Positions 34,521 to 44,809 of a DNA stretch of 64,000 bases are shown one piece after another. The notes beneath the pieces were generated by a model. That model worked only from the letters and a program-made list of their open reading frames with translations, ran no database searches and was not told the DNA's origin. Where the stretch lies: contig CALWCA010000001.1 in the NCBI GenBank assembly GCA_944376235.1, positions 1 to 64,000 of the forward strand, in the 5' to 3' direction. This DNA is from an uncultured Clostridia bacterium (lineage in GTDB: Bacteria > Bacillota > Clostridia > Oscillospirales > Feifaniaceae). The number at the start of each line of letters is the position of its first letter. Position 1 is the stretch's first letter. A program made the position numbers and the translations under genes.

Positions 34521-35762
34521 ATGGTAGAGATTGTTTCGCTCCAAAACGGGGCAACGCTGCTGCTGGAGCAAATTGAGGGGTTTCAGTCGGCCAGCGTGGG
34601 CTTTTTCGTGCAGGCCGGCTCGCGCTACGAAAGCGCGCAGCAGGCGGGGATTTCACACTTTGTCGAGCACATGCTCTTCAAGGGGACAAGCACCCGCACG
34701 GGGGCCGACATTGCGCGCGAATTTGACTGCATGGGGGGACAGGTCAACGCCTACACCTCCAAGGAAGTCACCTGCTTTTACGCCAAGACGCTGGATTATC
34801 ATGCCGGACAGGCAGTGGAGCTGCTGGGGGACATGCTGCTGCATCCCAGGCTCGACACAGGCGACATGAACACCGAGCGCGGCGTGGTGCTCGAGGAAAT
34901 CCACATGGTGGAGGACTCGCCCGACGATTTGGTGGTCGAGCGCCTGTTTGAGGCCGCGTGGGGCACCCCGGGCCTTGGCAGCCCCATTCTGGGGACAAAG
35001 CAAACGGTCTCCTCCTTTTCGCCCGGGGATCTGCGCGCCTATATGGGGGAGGCCTATTGCGCCGGAAATATCGTGGTGTCGGTGGCAGGCCGCTTTGACC
35101 GCGAGCGCATGGTGGCACTGCTGCGCGGCCTGCTGGAGCCCCTGCCAACCTCGCCCCGCAGGCAGGCGGCCCCTGTCCCTGTTTTTGCCCCCGGCCTTGT
35201 GACAAAGGAGAAGGACATCGAGCAAAACCACCTGTGCTACGGTTTCCCGGGCTACGGCGTGACAGACAGCCGCGCGACGGCGCTCTCGATCGTCAGCCAC
35301 ATCCTGGGGGACGGCATGTCCAGCCGCCTGTTCCAGCGCCTGCGCGAGCAGCTCGGGCTGGTTTACACCGTGTCCACCTTCCTGTCCAGCCATCAGGGCT
35401 GCGGGATGTTCTGCCTTTATTCGGCGCAGCAGGCCGAAAGCGAGGCGCAGGCTATGGAGGCCATTGAGCAGGAGGTTTCGGCGCTGCGCGAAAAGGGCGT
35501 GACCGACGAGGAGCTTTCGCGCGCCAAGGAGCTGCTCAAGACGGGCCTTGTCATGGGCTTTGAAAGCAGCGCCTCGCGCATGAGCTTCAATGCCCGCGAG
35601 TTTATCCGCAGGGGCTTTGTGCGCAGCGTGGATGAGCTGCTGCAGGCCGTGGACAGGGTGGATCACGCCTCGATCGGCCGGGTTGTGCAGGAGACCTTCG
35701 CACCGGGGCGCCGGTGCCTGTCGGTGGTGGGACGGCTCAGTCCAAAAGGATATCCGCAGTAA
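34521..35762 (+). CDS. M16 family zinc peptidase (insulinase/processing-peptidase type)
   Basis: 413 residues, the short single-unit form. The inverted zinc motif HxxEH is HFVEH (46-50) in GISHFVEHMLFKGT; the third ligand is probably within RGVVLEEIHMVEDSP. The C-terminal half has the inactive M16 fold with GDGMSSRLFQRLREQLGLVY. Relatives (MlpA/YmxG) are usually encoded near pnp in Firmicutes, as here. No signal peptide is seen, so it is cytoplasmic. ATG 34521 follows GGGAGGA. Confidence 0.92.
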   Translation: MVEIVSLQNGATLLLEQIEGFQSASVGFFVQAGSRYESAQQAGISHFVEHMLFKGTSTRTGADIAREFDCMGGQVNAYTSKEVTCFYAKTLDYHAGQAVELLGDMLLHPRLDTGDMNTERGVVLEEIHMVEDSPDDLVVERLFEAAWGTPGLGSPILGTKQTVSSFSPGDLRAYMGEAYCAGNIVVSVAGRFDRERMVALLRGLLEPLPTSPRRQAAPVPVFAPGLVTKEKDIEQNHLCYGFPGYGVTDSRATALSIVSHILGDGMSSRLFQRLREQLGLVYTVSTFLSSHQGCGMFCLYSAQQAESEAQAMEAIEQEVSALREKGVTDEELSRAKELLKTGLVMGFESSASRMSFNAREFIRRGFVRSVDELLQAVDRVDHASIGRVVQETFAPGRRCLSVVGRLSPKGYPQ

Positions 35763-35768
35763 AATGTA

Positions 35769-35803
35769 CAGCCGCAGGGAAAAAGATACCTTCCCTGCGG
35801 CTG
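35769..35803 (+). terminator. Perfect hairpin after the M16 peptidase gene
   Basis: Perfect 13-bp stem (CAGCCGCAGGGAA with TTCCCTGCGGCTG), 9-base loop, 6 bp past the stop. There is no U-tract, so termination is probable rather than certain. Confidence 0.6.
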
Positions 35804-36254
35804 CTGTGCGAGGGAAGGGGTGCGCGGGGGCAAGGAAACGGCGGCGGCTCTGGGCGGAGGGGCCTGTATGCTCCATGCAAAAAAGGCGCATATGCAGGAC
35901 TATGCGCCGCACGCCAGGCCAAACGGCAGGCTTTTGCCCCTGCATATGCGAGAAAGGGCGGCCCTTTTGCCCAAAAATTGCAATGGTTGACATAATTTGC
36001 GGGGGACTTTCCTGTGGAAAACCCTGTGGATAATGTGGAAAACCCCGGCCTTTCAACTTTTGTCCAGGCGGGAAAGCGGGGGAAAGGGCCTGTATATTGC
36101 GCTGAATACGGAATTATGTGAACCACCGAAGGTTGTTTCGGGGGTGTGGTGGGGCGGCTTGGCTGCCAGGGAGGACAAAGGAGGCGGGACGTGATCTTTG
36201 TGAAAAACCACAAAAAACGGCGTGAAAATTTTTCAATTTTGCTCAAAAAAAGTC
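35804..36254. other. Non-coding stretch upstream of the S10 operon
   Basis: About 450 bp without a supported gene. It contains a hairpin GGCGCATA/TATGCGCC (about 35886-35909), three DnaA boxes (36013-36042) and an imperfect ACCACCG/GGTGG inverted repeat near 36120-36153. The 3' end is AT-rich and leads into the S10 promoter. Confidence 0.6.
36013..36042 (-). promoter_or_regulatory. Cluster of three DnaA boxes
   Basis: On the minus strand: TTTTCCACA (36021-36013), TTATCCACA, the perfect consensus (36033-36025), and TTTTCCACA (36042-36034). Same orientation, starts 12 and 9 bp apart. No dnaA, dnaN or other origin gene lies nearby. Confidence 0.65.
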
Positions 36255-36283
36255 TTGCAAATTGAGAGGGTTTTTAGTACAAT
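36255..36283 (+). promoter_or_regulatory. Promoter of the S10-spc-alpha operon
   Basis: TTGCAA (36255-36260), 17-bp spacer, TACAAT (36278-36283), 439 bp upstream of rpsJ in an AT-rich region. Confidence 0.75.
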
Positions 36284-36289
36284 GATATA

Positions 36290-36536
36290 GCTTAGGCAAA
36301 AGAGGGCGAGCTGCGCCATTTTGCCAGGAGTACGACCAGGAGTCCAATGCGATGAAGCGGGAGGTTGCCGCGCTGTGCGCGGGGAATTTCCGCAGAGTAT
36401 GTCCGGTCATCGGGCGCGACATAAGCGAGCAGCGAAAGGCGGGAGGCAGCTTCCGCCCCGTGATGCGACCGCTTTCCCACGAGCGGCAATGTGCCTTGCG
36501 GCACACGATGAGCAGGGGAGGGCAGGGGTTTGGTTG
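36290..36536 (+). promoter_or_regulatory. Structured S10-operon leader RNA
   Basis: Several stems lie between the promoter and the terminator at 36537: GCGGGGAA/TTCCGC (near 36377-36391), GGCGGGAG/CTTCCGCC (about 36439-36458), CGCT/AGCG, and TGTGCC/GGCACA (about 36490-36505). Purine-rich single-stranded blocks such as GCGGGAGGTTGCC look conserved in style. Candidate sensor of free ribosomal protein. Confidence 0.5.
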
Positions 36537-36571
36537 TCCGAAATATCCAGCCGCGGAATTTCGGATTTTTT
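36537..36571 (+). terminator. Intrinsic terminator (attenuator) in the S10-operon leader
   Basis: TCCGAAAT (36537-36544) pairs with ATTTCGGA (36558-36565), followed by six T. It stands 254 bp after the promoter and 150 bp before rpsJ, so it must be bypassed for the operon to be expressed. Confidence 0.75.
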
Positions 36572-36721
36572 GTGCCATCATGTGAAACACTCGGCTGGGT
36601 GTTAAGAAATCGCGAAAGTCGCCAACTCTACAAGCAGGCGGGATTTTTCAAAAAAACTGCCGTCTGCCGCCCCGGGGAACGGGGCCAAAACACAAATTTT
36701 GTTGAGGAGGCTAAAAACACA

Positions 36722-37033
36722 ATGGCAGCAACCGAGAAAATCAGGATTCGTCTGAAGAGCTACGACCACACGTTGATTGACCAGGCGGCGGAGAAGATTG
36801 TCGACACCGCCAAGCGCAACGGGGCCGAGGTTTCGGGGCCCATCCCGCTCCCCACCGACAAGGAGATCATCACCATTCTGCGGGCGGTGCACAAGTATAA
36901 GGACAGCAGAGAGCAGTTTGAGATGCGCACGCATAAGCGTCTGATCGACATTCTGCGGCCCTCCGCCAAGTGCGTGGATGCGCTGATGAACCTGCAGCTT
37001 CCCGCCGGCGTGGAAATCGACCTCAAGGCCTAG
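36722..37033 (+). CDS. rpsJ: 30S ribosomal protein S10 (NusE)
   Basis: 103 residues; 30S head protein that also binds NusB during antitermination. [25 protein letters not shown] and [12 protein letters not shown] are canonical. GAGGAGG lies 10 bases before ATG 36722. First gene of a 32-gene operon, behind a leader with an attenuator. Confidence 0.97.
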   Translation: MAATEKIRIRLKSYDHTLIDQAAEKIVDTAKRNGAEVSGPIPLPTDKEIITILRAVHKYKDSREQFEMRTHKRLIDILRPSAKCVDALMNLQLPAGVEIDLKA

Positions 37034-37166
37034 ACGGCCGGGGCATCCCGTCCGCAGGCCGCCTTTGCGGCAAAAAGAACAAGCGCGTTCCCCGCGCCCC
37101 GAGAGGGGGCGCAGGTCATGTTGAGGCAAGCTGCCCCAACCAATAACCAAACAGGAGGTACACACC

Positions 37167-37799
37167 ATGAAAAAAGGCATCATCGGCAAGAAGGTCGGCA
37201 TGACGCAGATTTTCGACGAGGCCGGTAAGGTCATCCCCGTAACCGTCATCCAGGCAGGGCCCTGCGTGGTGGTTCAGAAGAAGACGGTGGAGAACGACGG
37301 GTATGACGCCGTTCAGCTCGGCTATGAGGATGCTCCCGCCCGCAAGCTCAACAAGCCCCAGAAGGGTCACCTGGGCAAGGCCGGCGACGTGCTCAAGAAA
37401 TATCTCAAGGAGTTCCAGCTTGACGACGCGGCCGACAAGAACCTCGGCGACGTGATCACGGTTGAGAGCTTCGAGCCCGGAGACAAGATCGACGTGACCG
37501 GCGTGTCCAAAGGTAAAGGCTACGCCGGCACCATCAAGCGGTTCAACGGCAGCCGAGGCAGAGAGACCCACGGCGGCGGCCCCGTGCACCGTCATGCCGG
37601 CTCCATGGGCGCCGGCACCGACCCCTCCCGCATCATGCCCGGAAAGAAGATGCCCGGTCAGCTCGGAAACGAGCAGGTCACGATCCAGAATCTCGACGTG
37701 GTCAAGATCGACGCCGAGAACCACCTGCTCATCGTCAAGGGCGCCGTGCCCGGGCCCAAGGGCGGACTGCTGATTGTCAAGTCGGCAGTCAAGGCCTAA
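37167..37799 (+). CDS. rplC: 50S ribosomal protein L3
   Basis: 210 residues. Starts [18 protein letters not shown] after CAGGAGG; the long loop reaching the peptidyl-transferase centre is [20 protein letters not shown]. The 133-bp gap after rpsJ is wider than others in the operon and holds small GC stems (GCCGC/GCGGC), but no terminator or promoter I can support. Confidence 0.97.
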   Translation: MKKGIIGKKVGMTQIFDEAGKVIPVTVIQAGPCVVVQKKTVENDGYDAVQLGYEDAPARKLNKPQKGHLGKAGDVLKKYLKEFQLDDAADKNLGDVITVESFEPGDKIDVTGVSKGKGYAGTIKRFNGSRGRETHGGGPVHRHAGSMGAGTDPSRIMPGKKMPGQLGNEQVTIQNLDVVKIDAENHLLIVKGAVPGPKGGLLIVKSAVKA

Positions 37800-37823
37800 C
37801 CCTGAAAGAAGGAGGAAAAGAAA

Positions 37824-38447
37824 ATGCCTAAGGTATCCGTTGTAGACATGAGCGGCAAGGTCACGGGCGAACTCGAGCTCAGCGAGCGCGTGTTCGGCGC
37901 CGAGGTCAACAAGGCCGTTCTTCATCAGGCGGTTGTCGCCTATCTTGCAAACCAGCGTCAGGGAAATCAGAGCGCGCTCACGCGCGCCGAGGTGCGCGGC
38001 GGCGGCGCCAAGCCGTGGCGCCAGAAGGGCACCGGCAGAGCCCGCCAGGGTTCCATCCGCGCTCCCCAGTGGACGCACGGCGGCGTGGCCTTCGCTCCCA
38101 AGCCCCGCAGCTATCGCATGGCCCTCAACAAGAAGCAGAGAAGCCTTGCCATGCGCAGCGCCCTCTCCTCGAAGGTGGCCGACGGCTCCATCAAGGTGGT
38201 GGACGGCGCCGCGTTTGAGGAAATCAAGACCAAAAATGCCGTGGCCTTTCTGTCTGCCATCGGCGCCGGCGGGAAGACCCTGGTGGTCACCCCCGAGGTG
38301 GACGCCAACCTGGTGCTTTCCGCGCGCAACATCCCCGGCGTGAAGACCGCGCCCGTGGGCACGCTCAACGTGTACGACATCCTCAACTGCGACAGCTTTG
38401 TCGTGATGAAGGATGCCGTCGCAAAACTCGAGGAGGTGTATGCGTAA
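37824..38447 (+). CDS. rplD: 50S ribosomal protein L4
   Basis: 207 residues. The extended exit-tunnel loop [19 protein letters not shown] is intact. In E. coli L4 represses this operon; whether it binds the leader here is unknown. AAGGAGG precedes the ATG, and the stop overlaps the rplW start by one base (TAATG). Confidence 0.97.
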   Translation: MPKVSVVDMSGKVTGELELSERVFGAEVNKAVLHQAVVAYLANQRQGNQSALTRAEVRGGGAKPWRQKGTGRARQGSIRAPQWTHGGVAFAPKPRSYRMALNKKQRSLAMRSALSSKVADGSIKVVDGAAFEEIKTKNAVAFLSAIGAGGKTLVVTPEVDANLVLSARNIPGVKTAPVGTLNVYDILNCDSFVVMKDAVAKLEEVYA

Positions 38448-38740
38448 TGAAAACCGCGCACGACATTATCCGCCGACCCATCATCACCGAGAAATCGCTT
38501 GCCGGCGTGCAGAACAAGGTCTACACCTTTGAGGTCGCCCTTGACGCCAACAAGCATGAAATCAAAAAGGCGGTGGAGGAGATCTTCAAAGTGAAGGTCG
38601 ACGCCGTCAACACCATGAACGTTCGGGGCAAGGAGAAGCGCATGGGCGTCCACACCGGCTTCACCCCCCGCCGCAAGAAGGCCATCGTCAAGCTCACGGC
38701 CGACAGCAAGCCCATCGAATTTTTCGAGGGTATGATGTAA
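38447..38740 (+). CDS. rplW: 50S ribosomal protein L23
   Basis: 97 residues; sits at the tunnel exit and forms the docking site for trigger factor and [18 protein letters not shown] and [16 protein letters not shown] are typical. Translationally coupled to rplD through the TAATG overlap. Confidence 0.97.
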   Translation: MKTAHDIIRRPIITEKSLAGVQNKVYTFEVALDANKHEIKKAVEEIFKVKVDAVNTMNVRGKEKRMGVHTGFTPRRKKAIVKLTADSKPIEFFEGMM

Positions 38741-38762
38741 CGGAAAGGAGAAGCAACAGAAA

Positions 38763-39596
38763 ATGGCAATGAAAAAATTTAACCCCACCTCTCCCGCCCG
38801 CAGACAAATGACGGTTTCGACCTTTGAAGGCCTGTCCAAGGTGGCGCCCGAGAGAAGCCTGCTTGCCAAGAAGAAGAAGAATGCGGGCCGCAACAGCTAC
38901 GGCCGCATCACCGTGCGCCACCAGGGCGGCGGCAACCGGCAGAAATACCGCATCATCGATTTCAAGAGAGACCGCGTCGACGCGCCCGCCACGGTGCTGA
39001 CGCTGGAATACGATCCCAACCGCACGGCCAACATCGCCAAGGTGGAGTATGAGGACGGCGAGAGACGCTACATCATTGCGCCTCACGGGCTCAAGGTGGG
39101 CGACACGGTGATCAGCTCGGCCGCGGCCGACATCAAGCCGGGCAACTGCCTGCCGCTTGAGAACATCCCGGTGGGCACAGTGATCCACTGTGTGGAGCTC
39201 TACCCCGGCAAGGGCGCGCAGCTGGTGCGCAGCGCCGGCAACTCGGCGCAGCTCATGGCCAAGGAGGGCAAATACGCCCAGGTCCGCCTGCCCTCGGGCG
39301 AGGTTCGCCTGGTGCGTCTGGAGTGCAAGGCGGTTGTCGGCCAGGTCGGCAACATCGACCATGAGAACATGTCGATCGGCAAGGCCGGCCGCAAGCGCCA
39401 CATGGGCATCCGCCCGACCGTCAGAGGCTCGGTGATGAACCCCGTCGACCATCCGCACGGCGGCGGCGAAGGCCGCTCCCCGATCGGACGTCCGGGCCCG
39501 GTCACGCCTTGGGGCAAGCCCACGCTGGGCTACAAGACCCGCTCCAAGAAGAACGCGAGCGACAAGTTCATCGTCAAGCGCAGAAACAGCAAGTAA
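38763..39596 (+). CDS. rplB: 50S ribosomal protein L2
   Basis: 277 residues; needed for subunit association and peptidyl-transferase assembly. The C-terminal signature [20 protein letters not shown] with the conserved histidine is present. AAAGGAG precedes ATG 38763; a second in-frame ATG lies two codons later. Confidence 0.97.
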   Translation: MAMKKFNPTSPARRQMTVSTFEGLSKVAPERSLLAKKKKNAGRNSYGRITVRHQGGGNRQKYRIIDFKRDRVDAPATVLTLEYDPNRTANIAKVEYEDGERRYIIAPHGLKVGDTVISSAAADIKPGNCLPLENIPVGTVIHCVELYPGKGAQLVRSAGNSAQLMAKEGKYAQVRLPSGEVRLVRLECKAVVGQVGNIDHENMSIGKAGRKRHMGIRPTVRGSVMNPVDHPHGGGEGRSPIGRPGPVTPWGKPTLGYKTRSKKNASDKFIVKRRNSK

Positions 39597-39624
39597 GAGA
39601 AGGTCGAAAGGAGGCCGTAACCCC

Positions 39625-39906
39625 ATGAGCAGAAGCGTTAAGAAGGGGCCGTTCGTACAGCCCGTGTTACTCAAGAGAATCAAGGAAATGAACGAAACCG
39701 GTGAGAAGCGTGTGCTGAAGACCTGGTCGAGAGCGTCCACCATCTTCCCCGATTTTGTCGGCCACACCATCGCCGTGCACGACGGCAGAAAGCATGTGCC
39801 GGTCTATGTGACCGAGGACATGGTCGGCCACAAGCTTGGCGAATTTGCCCCCACCAGAACCTTTAAGGGACACGCCGGCTCCAAGACATCCAATTCCGGC
39901 AAGTAA
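39625..39906 (+). CDS. rpsS: 30S ribosomal protein S19
   Basis: 93 residues; head protein pairing with S13 near the A-site finger. [18 protein letters not shown] and [18 protein letters not shown] are canonical. AAGGAGG lies upstream of ATG 39625. Confidence 0.97.
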   Translation: MSRSVKKGPFVQPVLLKRIKEMNETGEKRVLKTWSRASTIFPDFVGHTIAVHDGRKHVPVYVTEDMVGHKLGEFAPTRTFKGHAGSKTSNSGK

Positions 39907-39934
39907 GGCTTGGAGCTGAAAGGAGGAAAACACT

Positions 39935-40270
39935 GTGGAAGCCAGAGCGAATGTACAATTCGTCCGCATTGCGCCCCGTAAGGTGGGAGTGGTGCTGGAT
40001 TTAATCCGCGGCAAGGATTTGGAGACGGCGATGGCCATTGTCAGGAACACGCCCAAGGCGGCCAGCGAGCCCATCGGCAAGCTGCTCAAGTCCGCCGCCG
40101 CCAACGCGGAGAACAACTTTTCCATGAATCGGGATGCCCTGTATGTCGCACAGGCGCTTGTATCTCCCGGACCCACTCTCAAGAGAGTGATGCCCAGAGC
40201 ACAGGGTCGGGCGTTTCGGATCAACAAGAGAACTTCCCACATCACCGTTGTGCTCAAAGAGAAAGAATAG
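39935..40270 (+). CDS. rplV: 50S ribosomal protein L22
   Basis: 111 residues, GTG start after [25 protein letters not shown] starts the globular part; the tunnel-lining hairpin, where macrolide resistance changes occur, is [19 protein letters not shown]. Confidence 0.97.
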   Translation: MEARANVQFVRIAPRKVGVVLDLIRGKDLETAMAIVRNTPKAASEPIGKLLKSAAANAENNFSMNRDALYVAQALVSPGPTLKRVMPRAQGRAFRINKRTSHITVVLKEKE

Positions 40271-40285
40271 GAGGAGGCTTCACGA

Positions 40286-40961
<676 letters not shown>

Positions 40962-40975
<14 letters not shown>

Positions 40976-41393
40976 GAGAGTCAAATACCGCCGCGTGCAC
41001 CGCGGACGCATGACCGGCAAGGCCACGCGCGGAAACGTGGTCAGCCAGGGCGAGTTTGGCCTGATGGCCACCGAGCCCGGCTGGATCACCAGCAATCAGA
41101 TTGAGGCCGCGCGTATCGCCCTGACCCGCTTTACGCGCCGCGCCGGCAAGGTGTTTATCAAGATTTTTCCCGACAAGCCCGTGACAGAGAAGCCGGCCGA
41201 GACCCGCATGGGCTCCGGAAAGGGCTCCCCGGAATACTGGGTTGCGGTGGTCAAGCCCGGCCGCGTTTTGTTTGAGATCAGTGGGATTCCCGAAGCCGAC
41301 GCCCGCGAGGCCATGCGCCTTGCCATGCACAAGCTGCCCGTCAAGTGCAAGTTTGTCAAGCGGGAAGACCAGCAAGTGGAGGGTGACGCGTAA
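40962..41393 (+). CDS. rplP: 50S ribosomal protein L16
   Basis: 143 residues, starting [18 protein letters not shown] 40962 has GGAGGAG 7 bases upstream, inside the rpsC end; a second ATG lies two codons on. L16 organises the A-site tRNA region. The stop overlaps rpmC (TAATG). Confidence 0.97.
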
Positions 41394-41593
41394 TGACAAT
41401 GAAAGAAATCCGCAAGCTCAGCCCCACTGAGCTTCAGAACTCCCTGAAGGATGCCAAGAGCGAGCTGATGAACCTGCGTTTCCAGCATGCCGTCAACCAG
41501 CTTGACAATCCTTTGAAGATTGCCGAGGTCAAGAAGACCATCGCCCGCATCATGACCGTTCTCAGAGAGAATGAGCTCAAGGCCAGGGCGTAA
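41393..41593 (+). CDS. rpmC: 50S ribosomal protein L29
   Basis: 66 residues, two-helix protein near the tunnel exit ([31 protein letters not shown]). An in-frame ATG two codons downstream is an alternative start. Coupled to rplP by a one-base overlap. Confidence 0.96.
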   Translation: MTMKEIRKLSPTELQNSLKDAKSELMNLRFQHAVNQLDNPLKIAEVKKTIARIMTVLRENELKARA

Positions 41594-41610
41594 GGGGAGG
41601 AGGAGAAGAC

Positions 41611-41868
41611 GTGAGCGAAAGAGCGTTTCGAAAGACCCGTGTGGGCAAGGTTGTATCCGACAAGATGGATAAGACCATTGTGGTGGCCGTGGAAAACCGC
41701 GTGGCCCACCCGCTTTACAAGAAAATCGTCAAGCGCACCTATAAGCTCAAGGCGCACGACGAGAACAATGAGTGCCGCGTCGGCGACAAGGTGCTCGTGA
41801 TGGAGACGAGGCCTCTGTCGAAGGACAAGAGATGGCGCCTTGTCGAGATTATGGAGAAGGCGAAGTAG
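41611..41868 (+). CDS. rpsQ: 30S ribosomal protein S17
   Basis: 85 residues, GTG start after GGGGAGGAG. An OB-fold primary 16S binder: [37 protein letters not shown] and [12 protein letters not shown] match the family. Confidence 0.97.
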   Translation: MSERAFRKTRVGKVVSDKMDKTIVVAVENRVAHPLYKKIVKRTYKLKAHDENNECRVGDKVLVMETRPLSKDKRWRLVEIMEKAK

Positions 41869-41921
41869 TTTTGATCCGCCACGAGATTTGTGGCCGATAG
41901 GGAAGGTAAGGAGGAAACACC

Positions 41922-42290
41922 ATGATTCAAATGCAGACCTTACTGAAGGTGGCCGACAACACCGGCGCCAGAGAGCTCATGTGCATTCGGGTTCTGGGCG
42001 GCACCGGCAGGAAATATGCCGGGATTGGTGATGTCGTGGTGGCTTCTGTGAAGAAGGCCGCACCGGGCGGCATGGTCAAGAAGGGCGAAGTGGTGCGCGC
42101 CGTGATTGTGCGCTCGGCCAAGGGAACCCAGAGGGCCGACGGCTCGTATATCCGCTTTGACGAGAACGCCGCCGTGATTATCCGCGAGGACAAAAACCCC
42201 AGAGGCACCCGTATTTTTGGGCCGGTTGCCCGCGAGCTTCGTGACAGGGACTACATGAAGATTTTGTCTCTGGCGCCCGAAGTGCTGTAA
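41922..42290 (+). CDS. rplN: 50S ribosomal protein L14
   Basis: 122 residues, exact family length. [18 protein letters not shown] and [19 protein letters not shown] are canonical. Forms intersubunit bridge B8 and is the RsfS target. AAGGAGG precedes the ATG. Confidence 0.97.
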   Translation: MIQMQTLLKVADNTGARELMCIRVLGGTGRKYAGIGDVVVASVKKAAPGGMVKKGEVVRAVIVRSAKGTQRADGSYIRFDENAAVIIREDKNPRGTRIFGPVARELRDRDYMKILSLAPEVL

Positions 42291-42306
42291 GGGAGGAAAT
42301 GTCGAC

Positions 42307-42624
42307 ATGAAGAAGAAAATTCACGTCAAAACCGGCGACACCGTGATGGTGATTTCCGGCAAGGACAAGGGCAAGACCGGCAAGGTGCTGGAGGTCTCCC
42401 CCAAAGAGGGCAAGGTGATTGTGGAAGACATCAACATCGTGACCAAGCACGTCAAGCCGCGCCGTGAGGGCGAGGCAGGCGGCATCATGAAGGTGCCCGG
42501 CGCCATGTACGCCTCCAAGGTCATGCTCTACTGCCCCAAGTGCAAGAAGCCCACCCGCATTGCCCACAAGGTTTCAGGCGACAGCAAGGTGCGCGTCTGC
42601 AAGCACTGCGGCGCAGAACTGTAA
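42307..42624 (+). CDS. rplX: 50S ribosomal protein L24 with C-terminal zinc ribbon
   Basis: 105 residues. The KOW motif ([19 protein letters not shown]) initiates 50S assembly. The C-terminus carries CPKC and CKHC pairs ([25 protein letters not shown]), a probable zinc ribbon that L24 of Bacillus subtilis lacks but that I associate with clostridial L24. Confidence 0.96.
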   Translation: MKKKIHVKTGDTVMVISGKDKGKTGKVLEVSPKEGKVIVEDINIVTKHVKPRREGEAGGIMKVPGAMYASKVMLYCPKCKKPTRIAHKVSGDSKVRVCKHCGAEL

Positions 42625-42647
42625 GCGAGAAGGAGGTTTTGCGTAAC

Positions 42648-43187
42648 ATGGCACGGTTAAAGGAACTCTACCAAAAGGAAGTCGCCCCGGCGCTCATGAA
42701 GAAGTATTCCTACAAGAGCCCCATGGAGATCCCGCGCTTTGACAAGGTGGTTGTCAACGTGGGCTGCGGCGACGCAAAAGACAATCTCAAGGCCATCGAG
42801 TCGATTTGCAACGACGTGGCGGCCATCACGGGACAAAAGCCTGTCGTGGTCAAGGCCAAGAAGTCGGTTGCAAACTTCAAGCTGCGTGAGGGCATGCCGG
42901 TGGGCGTCAAGGTCACGCTGCGCGGAGACAGGATGTTTGAATTCATCGACCGTCTTTTCAACGTGGCGCTGCCGCGTGTGCGCGACTTCCGCGGCATCAA
43001 TGCCAACGGCTTTGACGGCCGTGGCAACTATGCCTTTGGACTTCGCGAGCAGCTCATTTTCCCCGAGATTGAATACGACAAGGTCGATCAGATCCGAGGC
43101 ATGGACATCGCCTTTGTCACCACCGCCAAGACCGACGAAGAGGCCCGTGAGCTGCTGACCCTGATGGGCGCGCCCTTCGCCAAGTAA
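42648..43187 (+). CDS. rplE: 50S ribosomal protein L5
   Basis: 179 residues; binds 5S rRNA and contacts P-site tRNA. Conserved parts: [39 protein letters not shown] and [18 protein letters not shown] 42648 follows AAGGAGG. Confidence 0.97.
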   Translation: MARLKELYQKEVAPALMKKYSYKSPMEIPRFDKVVVNVGCGDAKDNLKAIESICNDVAAITGQKPVVVKAKKSVANFKLREGMPVGVKVTLRGDRMFEFIDRLFNVALPRVRDFRGINANGFDGRGNYAFGLREQLIFPEIEYDKVDQIRGMDIAFVTTAKTDEEARELLTLMGAPFAK

Positions 43188-43201
43188 AGGAGGAACATAC
43201 T

Positions 43202-43387
43202 TTGGCCAAGACATCCATGAAGATTAAGCAGAGCAGACCGCAGAAGTTTTCGAGCAGGGAGTATAACCGCTGCAAGATCTGCGGAAGGCCGCACGCCTAC
43301 CTTCGCAAGTACGGCGTCTGCCGCATCTGCTTCCGTGAGCTGGCCTACAAGGGCCAGATTCCGGGCGTGCGCAAGGCAAGCTGGTAA
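43202..43387 (+). CDS. rpsN: 30S ribosomal protein S14, zinc type
   Basis: 61 residues, the short zinc-binding paralogue: CKIC and CRIC pairs (C24, C27, C40, C43) flank [14 protein letters not shown] 43202 follows AAAGGAGG by 8 bases. Followed by an unusual 447-bp gap before rpsH. Confidence 0.96.
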   Translation: MAKTSMKIKQSRPQKFSSREYNRCKICGRPHAYLRKYGVCRICFRELAYKGQIPGVRKASW

Positions 43388-43834
43388 GGACGGAGAGGCA
43401 AGGGGCGCGGCTCTTTGCGCAGGCAAGGGAAGCGCGCCCGAAGGCTCTTTCTGCGCGCCTTAAGCGGGCCGGGGGTGCCGCACGGCGCCCCAAAAAAATG
43501 CAGACCCCGCAGCCTGACAGCGCAGGCTGCATGCATAAACCCGTCCGAGTTTGACACATTCTTGCAGGGGACGCAGGGCGTGCCTTTTGAGGTATTTCGT
43601 CAAAAGCGATCTTGCTAGTGCGCTCTCCTTCGCAGCAACATGCCGTATGACCCTTCACGGCGCCAAGCGGTGCCGTTTGCGGACAGATGGGCTGATGGGC
43701 GAGAGAGAAACATCGCTTTTGGGGACATACCACACAGGGCGCTTGCCGGTGTCCCGGGCGGTATGCGGGCGAGGACGGGGCCAATGAAGAAGACACGGGC
43801 CCCCGTGTGATTGAAGAAACAGGAGGAAAAGAGA
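43388..43834. other. Unexplained 447-bp gap inside the spc operon
   Basis: No supported gene on either strand. Stems: GGGCGCG/CGCGCCC with inner TTGC/GCAA (about 43399-43431), GGGGTGCC/GGCGCCCC (about 43473-43492), GCAGCCT/AGGCTGC (about 43509-43530), CTTTTGA/TCAAAAG (about 43581-43603), and CACGGG/CCCGTG just before rpsH. There is no U-tract terminator and no clear sigma-A promoter. Neighbouring gaps in the operon are 14-30 bp. Confidence 0.6.
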
Positions 43835-44233
43835 ATGCAGACAACCGACGCGATTGCCGATATGCTGACTCGCATCCGCAATGCCAGCGCGGCAAAACAT
43901 GCCACTGTCGAAGTACCTGCTTCCAACATGAAGAAGGCCATCGCCTCGATTCTTTTGGAAGAAGGGTATATCAAGAATTTCGAGGTGGTGGAAGATGGCC
44001 GCCAGGGCACCATCAAGATCACTTTGAAGTACGGCAAGGACAAGACGCCCGCCATCACCGGCATCAAGCGCGTTTCCAAGCCGGGGCTTCGCATTTATTC
44101 CGGCTGTAAGGAGATGCCGCAGGTCATCCGTGGCCTGGGTGTCGTCATTGTTTCGACGAGCAAGGGCGTCGTCACCGACAAGAAGGCAAGGGAGCTCAAT
44201 GTCGGCGGCGAGGTCATGGCTTACGTCTGGTAA
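43835..44233 (+). CDS. rpsH: 30S ribosomal protein S8
   Basis: 132 residues. [17 protein letters not shown] is the canonical N-terminus and fixes ATG 43835 (CAGGAGG 9 bases upstream) over an earlier in-frame start at 43811. In E. coli S8 represses the spc operon. [19 protein letters not shown] is conserved. Confidence 0.97.
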   Translation: MQTTDAIADMLTRIRNASAAKHATVEVPASNMKKAIASILLEEGYIKNFEVVEDGRQGTIKITLKYGKDKTPAITGIKRVSKPGLRIYSGCKEMPQVIRGLGVVIVSTSKGVVTDKKARELNVGGEVMAYVW

Positions 44234-44247
44234 GGGGAGGGAAGAAT

Positions 44248-44790
44248 ATGTCCAGAATCGGCAGAGCCCCCATCACCGTCCCCGCCGGCGTCGAGGTCAA
44301 GGTGACGGGAAACCACGTCTTTGTCAAGGGGCCCAAGGGCACCTTGGAGATGGATCATCACCCCGACATGGTTGTCAAGGTTGACGGCAACGTTGTCACC
44401 GTGGAGCGTCCGAGCGACGACAAGGAGCACCGCTCGCTGCACGGACTGACCCGCTCGCTCATTGCCAACATGGTTCACGGCGTCCACGAGGAATTTTCCA
44501 AGACGCTGGAGGTCAACGGCGTGGGCTATCGCGCCCAAAAGCAGGGCAAGCAGCTTGTGATGAACCTGGGGTATTCGCACCAGGTGGTGGTTGACGAGAT
44601 TCCCGGCATCACCATCGACGTGCCCGCGCCCAACAAGGTGGTCATTCATGGGCCCGACAAGCAGAAGGTGGGCCAGTTTGCCGCCGAGGTGCGCGAGAAG
44701 CGTCCGCCGGAGCCTTACAAGGGCAAGGGCATCAAGTATGATTACGAGGTCATTCGCCGCAAGGAAGGCAAGGCGGGCAAGAAGGCTTAA
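44248..44790 (+). CDS. rplF: 50S ribosomal protein L6
   Basis: 180 residues, two homologous L6 domains ([36 protein letters not shown]) and the tail [20 protein letters not shown]. Located near the sarcin-ricin loop. GGGGAGGG precedes the ATG. Confidence 0.97.
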   Translation: MSRIGRAPITVPAGVEVKVTGNHVFVKGPKGTLEMDHHPDMVVKVDGNVVTVERPSDDKEHRSLHGLTRSLIANMVHGVHEEFSKTLEVNGVGYRAQKQGKQLVMNLGYSHQVVVDEIPGITIDVPAPNKVVIHGPDKQKVGQFAAEVREKRPPEPYKGKGIKYDYEVIRRKEGKAGKKA

Positions 44791-44809
44791 AGAAAGGAGA
44801 GCACGCGCT

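Noticed and set aside
36013-36042. Chromosomal origin (oriC)
   Set aside because: Three DnaA boxes only, no dnaA/dnaN/gyrB or rpmH neighbours and no long AT-rich unwinding region beside them; kept as a DnaA-box cluster instead.
43551-43787. Open frame in the rpsN-rpsH gap as a gene
   Set aside because: TTG start without a ribosome site, Arg/Cys/Thr-rich shadow-like content, and overlap with predicted stems.
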